7,757 nucleotides of DNA from the NCBI GenBank assembly GCA_945861815.1, contig CAMAVV010000072.1, forward strand, positions 1-7,757, read 5' to 3'. Positions within the stretch are counted from its first letter, which is position 1. Each line of letters opens with the position of its first letter. Shown in pieces: positions 4,433-7,757 of the stretch. The stretch is from Thermoflexus hugenholtzii JAD2 (GTDB lineage Bacteria > Chloroflexota > Dehalococcoidia > SHYB01). The notes under the pieces were generated by a model. The model was not told the origin of the DNA. It worked only from the letters and a program-made list of their open reading frames with translations, and did not search any database. The position numbers were made by a program, and so were the translations under genes.

Positions 4433-6787
4433 TTTACGCGAAGATTCGTCGCGTGCTCTATCGCGATAAGCGCGGCGCTCATCATGTCGGCCTGTTCTTC
4501 GGGAGGCGATGCCCCTGCGAACGCCACCGCGCCAGCGACGCCGACTGCTGTTGCGACAGCGATTCCTGTGGTGACGAGCACGGCGCTACCCACTCCACAA
4601 CCCACCGTCACGCCTGGGCAGACCCTCGCGCCGACGCGGCCGCCTACGCCGACCATTGCGCCAAGCCCAACGCCAACGGCGACTCCGCGTCCCACGTCGA
4701 CGCCAGTGCCCACGCCCACGCCGACGCGCGCCCCCCTTCGCGGGCAGGCGCTTCTCGACCAGCAGAAGAACTACCCCCGCGCGACGCTCTTTCGCACGGT
4801 CATCGAACGGCTATCGCGCACACCGGGGCCTGAGGCGCTGGAGCAGGCGCTGGCGATCGCCGCCAAGTACGACATGGTGATCGCGAAGGCGCTGGACGAG
4901 GAGATCGTCGGGAATCTAGTCGCTGCGCCATACATGCGTGCGGTCAAGGCGCGCTACCCGGACAAGATCGTTCTCGACCATTTCCTTTTCGAGGGGCGCA
5001 ACCCGGCGAGCAGCCAGCCGCAAGTCTACCCTGGGCACTGGCTCCTCTTGAACGGCACGACCCTGACGTCGAACGTCTCCGCTGCTTCAACCATACTCCC
5101 GGTCGCCGATAGCAGCGTGCTGCAGGCTGGGGAGGCTGTGCAAATCATGGCGCTGGACGCCAACGGCAGGCCGGATTACACGAGAGTCGAACAGGCGCGG
5201 GTTGTCTCTGTCTCGCCTGGCGGGGCGCAAGTCACACGGGGCATCCACGGCTCGACGCCGCTGGATTTCCAGGCGAACCGAACGCGCGTCGCGGTCCATG
5301 CGTGGGTGAAGTACAGCGACAACGAGATATGGAAATATAACTTCTGCCTGGAGAGCCCGCGGGATGCGCAAGGGCGGCGGCTCCTGGATGCCCTGGCGCA
5401 GTCGCTGGCAGGCTACCTGCGGCCCGGCGGGCCGCTGGAGGGGATCGACGGCTATCAATTCGATGTGGCGCGCTTCACCGCCGCCTCGATAAGCCAAGGC
5501 CCCAACCGCAGGTTGGATTGCGATAACGACGGCGCGCCCGACGGCGGGTATCTCAACAACGCCAGCTCTTACGGCCTTGGCGCGGTGAGCTTTATGCAGG
5601 CGCTGCGCTCCTTGGTGGGCAACGACATCTTCCTCATCAGCGAGGCGACGGGCGACACGAGCAACCGCGACATCGAGTTTGCGAACGGGATCGAGAACGA
5701 ATCGTTTCCCGACCTGCACCAGTGGGACGAGATCTCTGGGCCGCTGCAACGCTACTTCTACTGGCTGCAGGAGTCCCGCGCGCCCCGGCTTTCATACCTC
5801 CAGCTCAAGGAGTTCACCGAGGCGTTCACGCGCTGTGCGGAGCAGGACAAGGGCACGAATTGGAAGATTCGCTTGGCCCTGGGAGCTGCGCTCCTGGGCA
5901 ACGGCTACTTCGCCTACCTGCCTGTAAATCCGGAGGAGGACAGGAATCAGTGCAGCTACCTTGACCCGGCGACTCGACTCGGCTACGCCGAGCTCGATGA
6001 GTTCAAGGCAGGGCAAGAGAACCGATGGGGCTACCTGGGACAGCCTGTGGAGGGGCCACGGCGGCTCGATATGTTGGAGGGCAAGGCGAACCTGATCGCC
6101 AATGGGGATTTCGAGAGCGACACCACTGGCGCGACGCTCACGCAGTCCACGCTATCGAGGGCGGCGATGTCGCGGGATGTGACGAAGGCGGGCAAGGGAA
6201 GCGCGTCGCTCAAAGTCGCCATCACGCAACTCGATAGAGACCCGAACGACGCGCGGATCCGGGTGAGCATCGGCAGCTTTGCCGTGCGGAAGGATAAAGA
6301 ATACACGCTGCGCGTCCGCGTCTCCGCCGACCCGAAGTATGGCGCGGTGGACCCTGCATATGCGCGGATCCCGCGCCGCATCGCCTTCGGCATCGCGCTC
6401 ACGGGCCAGGTGGGCGCGGGCACGGCGTCGCAGGATGTGATGGCCGACGGCACGTGGCGCGACTATTCGCTGACGTTTGTCGCGCGGGCCGACGAGGCGA
6501 GGGCGGCGCTTGTGGTGGAGCTTGGCAGGGAGCCGGGCGATGTGTGGCTGGACGACGTGCGGGTAGTGGAAGGGGCCGGCGATGTCTTCGTGCGCCGCTT
6601 CGAGCGAGGTGTTGTGCTGGTGAACGCGAGCCTTCAGCCGGTGACCTTTGACCTGCGCGCGCTCTTCCCCGGGATGACGCTGCGCCGCATCGCAGGGACG
6701 CAGGATGCCTTAGTGAACAGCGGCGCGGCGGCGGGCAATAGTGTCGCCGTGCCCGGGCGCGACGCGCTGATATTAGTGGGGGGGTAA
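4430..6787 (+). CDS. Surface lipoprotein with putative GHL15-like glycosidase barrel and CBM4/9-like domain
   Basis: A 785-residue exported lipoprotein. Residues 1-22 are a signal peptide (RR then a hydrophobic core) ending MSAC, a slightly atypical lipobox with lipidated C22. Residues about 28-102 are a Thr/Pro/Ala tether. Residues about 105-545 resemble the hypothetical glycosyl hydrolase family 15 (GHL15) TIM barrel: AAKYDMVIAK, a strand near DKIVLDHFLFEGRNP, GIDGYQFDVARF with acidic D340 and D345, IFLISEATGD with E405, GIENESF with E422/E424, a late GNGYFAYLP (490-498) and GYLGQP (534-539). Residues about 208-291 look like a separate small beta module inserted in the barrel, with VTRGIHGSTP. 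Residues 554-715 (NLIANGDFESD to VWLDDVRVVEG) are a CBM4/9-like jelly roll, and 716-785 a C-terminal beta domain. Carbohydrate cleavage is inferred; catalytic residues and substrate are unproven. It stands alone between a terminator and a non-coding stretch. Confidence 0.8.
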   Translation: MFTRRFVACSIAISAALIMSACSSGGDAPANATAPATPTAVATAIPVVTSTALPTPQPTVTPGQTLAPTRPPTPTIAPSPTPTATPRPTSTPVPTPTPTRAPLRGQALLDQQKNYPRATLFRTVIERLSRTPGPEALEQALAIAAKYDMVIAKALDEEIVGNLVAAPYMRAVKARYPDKIVLDHFLFEGRNPASSQPQVYPGHWLLLNGTTLTSNVSAASTILPVADSSVLQAGEAVQIMALDANGRPDYTRVEQARVVSVSPGGAQVTRGIHGSTPLDFQANRTRVAVHAWVKYSDNEIWKYNFCLESPRDAQGRRLLDALAQSLAGYLRPGGPLEGIDGYQFDVARFTAASISQGPNRRLDCDNDGAPDGGYLNNASSYGLGAVSFMQALRSLVGNDIFLISEATGDTSNRDIEFANGIENESFPDLHQWDEISGPLQRYFYWLQESRAPRLSYLQLKEFTEAFTRCAEQDKGTNWKIRLALGAALLGNGYFAYLPVNPEEDRNQCSYLDPATRLGYAELDEFKAGQENRWGYLGQPVEGPRRLDMLEGKANLIANGDFESDTTGATLTQSTLSRAAMSRDVTKAGKGSASLKVAITQLDRDPNDARIRVSIGSFAVRKDKEYTLRVRVSADPKYGAVDPAYARIPRRIAFGIALTGQVGAGTASQDVMADGTWRDYSLTFVARADEARAALVVELGREPGDVWLDDVRVVEGAGDVFVRRFERGVVLVNASLQPVTFDLRALFPGMTLRRIAGTQDALVNSGAAAGNSVAVPGRDALILVGG

Positions 6788-6816
6788 CCGCTGAGGTCTT
6801 TTGCCACCCTGAGAAG

Positions 6817-6832
6817 TCCTTCTCTTGAAGGA
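6817..6832. repeat. Short hairpin TCCTTC/GAAGGA
   Basis: Exact 6-bp arms TCCTTC and GAAGGA around a TCTT loop, 30 bp after the lipoprotein stop. There is no T tract behind it, so termination is not supported. The surrounding CACCCTGAG and GGCGAAGG text resembles short dispersed intergenic repeats I associate with GC-rich genomes of this kind. Confidence 0.4.
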
Positions 6833-6868
6833 TGGCGAAGGTTCTACGGGACGACCTAACCCCTAACC

Positions 6869-6887
6869 TCCCGATGCAGAATCGGGA
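6869..6887. repeat. Palindrome TCCCGAT/ATCGGGA
   Basis: Exact 7-bp arms TCCCGAT (6869-6875) and ATCGGGA (6881-6887) with loop GCAGA. It is a compact REP-like element within the gene-free stretch. Confidence 0.5.
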
Positions 6888-6977
6888 TCTCGGCTGACCT
6901 CAACCTTCCACAGACCTGAGAAGGAAGGGGCATTTCGCTTGCTTGTGCAAAGGCGTTCGCAGTGGTCAGCAAAACGG

Positions 6978-6997
6978 CCCTCTCACGTGGGAGAGGG
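6978..6997. repeat. 20-bp near-perfect palindrome centred on CACGTG
   Basis: Arms CCCTCTC (6978-6984) and GAGAGGG (6991-6997) are exact complements; the centre ACGTGG differs from perfect symmetry at one pair only. Short CCCTCTC...GAGAGGG palindromes are familiar as dispersed intergenic elements in GC-rich bacteria, which I infer here. Confidence 0.5.
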
Positions 6998-7051
6998 AAT
7001 GAGGGAGAGGTCTTTTCGCGGGTGCTAACCGGGGTTGTAGTTCCTTCGTCG

Positions 7052-7080
7052 CGGACTCTCTCCGAGCGGCTCGGAGTCCG
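7052..7080. repeat. Hairpin with CGGACTC/GAGTCCG arms and inner CGAGC/GCTCG stem
   Basis: The outer arms CGGACTC (7052-7058) and GAGTCCG (7074-7080) and the inner arms CGAGC (7063-7067) and GCTCG (7069-7073) pair exactly, leaving a TCTC bulge on the left side. It shares its right end with the next palindrome. Confidence 0.5.
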
Positions 7081-7094
7081 GTGCCGCACCGGAC
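7076..7094. repeat. Perfect 19-bp palindrome GTCCGGTGC-C-GCACCGGAC
   Basis: Nine-base arms (7076-7084 and 7086-7094) are exact complements around a single C. The left arm overlaps the right arm of the hairpin at 7052-7080 by GTCCG, so only one of the two can form fully in a single strand. Confidence 0.55.
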
Positions 7095-7121
7095 AGGATG
7101 ACGATGGCGTACGCGAAGACT

Positions 7122-7156
7122 ATAAAAGAGGGGCGACCCAATCGGTCGCCCCTCTT
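7122..7156 (-). terminator. Intrinsic terminator of arsI
   Basis: A perfect 13-bp stem, AAGAGGGGCGACC (7126-7138) with GGTCGCCCCTCTT (7144-7156), and a 5-nt loop. Read on the minus strand the stem runs into TTTTATA, 28 bp after the arsI stop. The plus strand has no T tract after the stem, so it serves the leftward gene. Confidence 0.88.
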
Positions 7157-7184
7157 GCGTTTCCAGAGAGTCGAGAAGGTGAGC

Positions 7185-7694
7185 TTACGCCGGTGTCTCC
7201 GCCTTGTCTGAGCGGGTGCGCGAGGGCGTGGCGCAGCAGCCGGCGGCGGGCGCGATGGTCGTCATCTGCAGCATCTTGCCGCGCTTCGCCATGCCCATCT
7301 TCTTCTCTTCGATGGGGTCCAGGTCGTAGTTCAGGTGGTAGACCTCCCAGTCGATACCGATGGGGTCGCGGACCCAGAACTTGTCCTGGTTGGCGTGGCA
7401 ACAGTTCACGCTCATCTCGTCGCGCACCTTGAGGCCGGTGGCCTTGACGCGCTGCATCTGCTCGAAGACCTCTTCCGAGGAGTCGAGCTGGATGCCGACG
7501 TGGCTCACCTGCTGTTCGCCGTCGGCGTGGTGGACGCCGTTGGAGATGGCGAGGTTCACGGGGGCGAAGTCGGGAAGGAACTTGAGGTAGTCGACGAGGT
7601 CCTTCACGGGCTTGACGCCGAAGAACTTCTCATAGAAGTCCTTGCTCTTGGCGAGGTCGTTCGTGTGGATATGGATGTGGATGCGGGCGGACAT
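7185..7694 (-). CDS. arsI: ArsI/CadI-family glyoxalase-fold metalloenzyme (putative C-As lyase)
   Basis: A 169-residue vicinal-oxygen-chelate protein of the ArsI/CadI family. Characterised ArsI enzymes use Fe(II) and oxygen to cut the carbon-arsenic bond of trivalent organoarsenicals; CadI is the cadmium-induced relative. Visible: the first beta-alpha-beta module IHIHIHTNDLAKSKDFYEKFFG (positions 5-26), metal-ligand candidates H8 or H10, H65 in SHVGIQ and E117 in GIDWEVYH, and the family's vicinal cysteine pair C98-C99 in VNCCHANQDKFWVRDP, the organoarsenical site. A tail after about residue 122 carries a second pair, C153-C154 (AGCCA), like the Cys-containing tails of the family. The start is fixed by AGGAGG (7699-7704, minus strand) four bases before ATG. 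It lies 9 bp behind an upstream gene whose stop overlaps the Shine-Dalgarno, so it is second or later in an operon. Cadmium or arsenic preference cannot be decided from sequence. Confidence 0.87.
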   Translation of the reverse strand: MSARIHIHIHTNDLAKSKDFYEKFFGVKPVKDLVDYLKFLPDFAPVNLAISNGVHHADGEQQVSHVGIQLDSSEEVFEQMQRVKATGLKVRDEMSVNCCHANQDKFWVRDPIGIDWEVYHLNYDLDPIEEKKMGMAKRGKMLQMTTIAPAAGCCATPSRTRSDKAETPA

Positions 7695-7703
7695 AGTGCC
7701 TCC

Positions 7704-7757
7704 TTAGCAGCACGCGGTAAGTAACCGAACTAATTCCTGCACGGTATCGCGCTTCAC
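7704..7757 (-). CDS. C-terminal 17 codons of a gene ending in Cys-Cys (possible ArsR-type regulator)
   Basis: Read on the minus strand from the window edge, an open frame gives VKRDTVQELVRLLTACC and stops at TAA 7704-7706. The stop overlaps the AGGAGG that serves arsI, so the frame is a real upstream gene of the same operon rather than chance. The amphipathic helix followed by vicinal cysteines fits the C-terminus of ArsR/SmtB-family arsenic repressors, which often carry a terminal Cys pair and sit next to arsI, but 17 residues cannot prove the family. The start lies beyond the right edge. Confidence 0.55.
   Translation of the reverse strand: MKRDTVQELVRLLTACC

Larger units (their letters stand above)
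6788..7125. other. Intergenic stretch with several palindromes and no convincing gene
   Basis: Between the stop of the lipoprotein gene and the terminator of arsI no frame shows a recognisable protein, a good ribosome binding site or codon use like the neighbours. The stretch instead holds five inverted repeats (given separately) and a 10-bp direct repeat GAGGTCTTTT (6793-6802 and 7007-7016). It looks like an accumulation of small dispersed repeats or their remnants. No clear rho-independent terminator for the lipoprotein gene is seen; a weak one may be formed by CCTCTC (6979-6984) pairing with GAGAGG (7005-7010) just before TCTTTT. Confidence 0.6.

Noticed and set aside
4198..4719. A minus-strand frame encoding a Gly/Val-rich repeat protein
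   Set aside because: The repeat pattern is simply the reverse complement of the Thr/Pro tether of the lipoprotein, and the frame crosses the terminator at 4356-4390.
4520..4735. Possible tandem DNA repeat or CRISPR-like array
   Set aside because: The periodicity comes from Pro/Thr/Ala codons in the lipoprotein tether; there are no equal repeats with unique spacers.
6793..7016. GAGGTCTTTT direct repeat as attachment-site or transposon target duplication
   Set aside because: Ten bases, no integrase or transposase between the copies, and the intervening sequence has no mobile gene; chance or shared repeat origin is enough.
6962..7432. A 156-codon plus-strand frame running through the palindromes and terminator into arsI antisense
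   Set aside because: It reads through palindromes and the arsI terminator, then antisense to arsI, and ends in low-complexity Arg/Ser. No ribosome binding site or domain.
7335..7724. A 129-codon plus-strand frame rich in Val/Asp/Leu opposite arsI
   Set aside because: It is antisense to a clear ArsI/CadI gene with a strong Shine-Dalgarno, and covers the Cys-Cys gene end as well.

Overview
The window looks like a piece of a GC-rich bacterial chromosome, most likely a member of the Chloroflexota (Dehalococcoidia-like). That is an inference from the gene content: a DUF6159-type membrane protein, a lipoprotein with a long Thr/Pro tether in front of a hypothetical glycosidase barrel, a PPOX/F420-type flavoprotein, and short intergenic palindromes. 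No rRNA, tRNA, CRISPR array, integrase or transposase is visible.

Layout. Positions 1-3261 hold a leftward (minus strand) cluster. In transcription order it is a DUF4258 protein and a YgiT-type zinc-finger protein that overlap by ATGA (a toxin-antitoxin-like pair), a PNPOx-like flavoprotein, and a large membrane sensor histidine kinase (TM, Cache, TM, HAMP, coiled coil, PAS, HisKA, HATPase) whose C-terminus lies beyond the left edge. The kinase has no open reading frame stop inside the window and starts at GTG 2061. Positions 3262-3441 are a divergent control region with candidate promoters on both strands, two inverted repeats and a perfect hairpin just before the next ribosome binding site. 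Positions 3442-4326 (plus) encode a polytopic DUF6159-like membrane protein that ends in a strong intrinsic terminator. Positions 4430-6787 (plus) encode a 785-residue lipoprotein with a putative GHL15-like glycosidase barrel, an inserted beta module, a CBM4/9-like domain and a C-terminal beta domain; its -10 box lies so close to the ATG that it may be leaderless. Positions 6788-7125 have no convincing gene but carry five palindromes. Positions 7185-7757 (minus) hold arsI/cadI with its terminator and, just upstream, the last 17 codons of a gene ending in Cys-Cys, probably the ars regulator.

Functionally the window joins three themes: environmental sensing and stress (kinase, toxin-antitoxin-like pair, flavoprotein), cell-surface carbohydrate handling (lipoprotein), and organoarsenical or metal resistance (arsI operon). 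No single new system is proven. The items most worth a second look are the compact divergent control region of the DUF4258/YgiT pair, the surface glycosidase with an inserted beta module, the Cys-rich arsI operon, and two mutually exclusive hairpins at 7052-7094.
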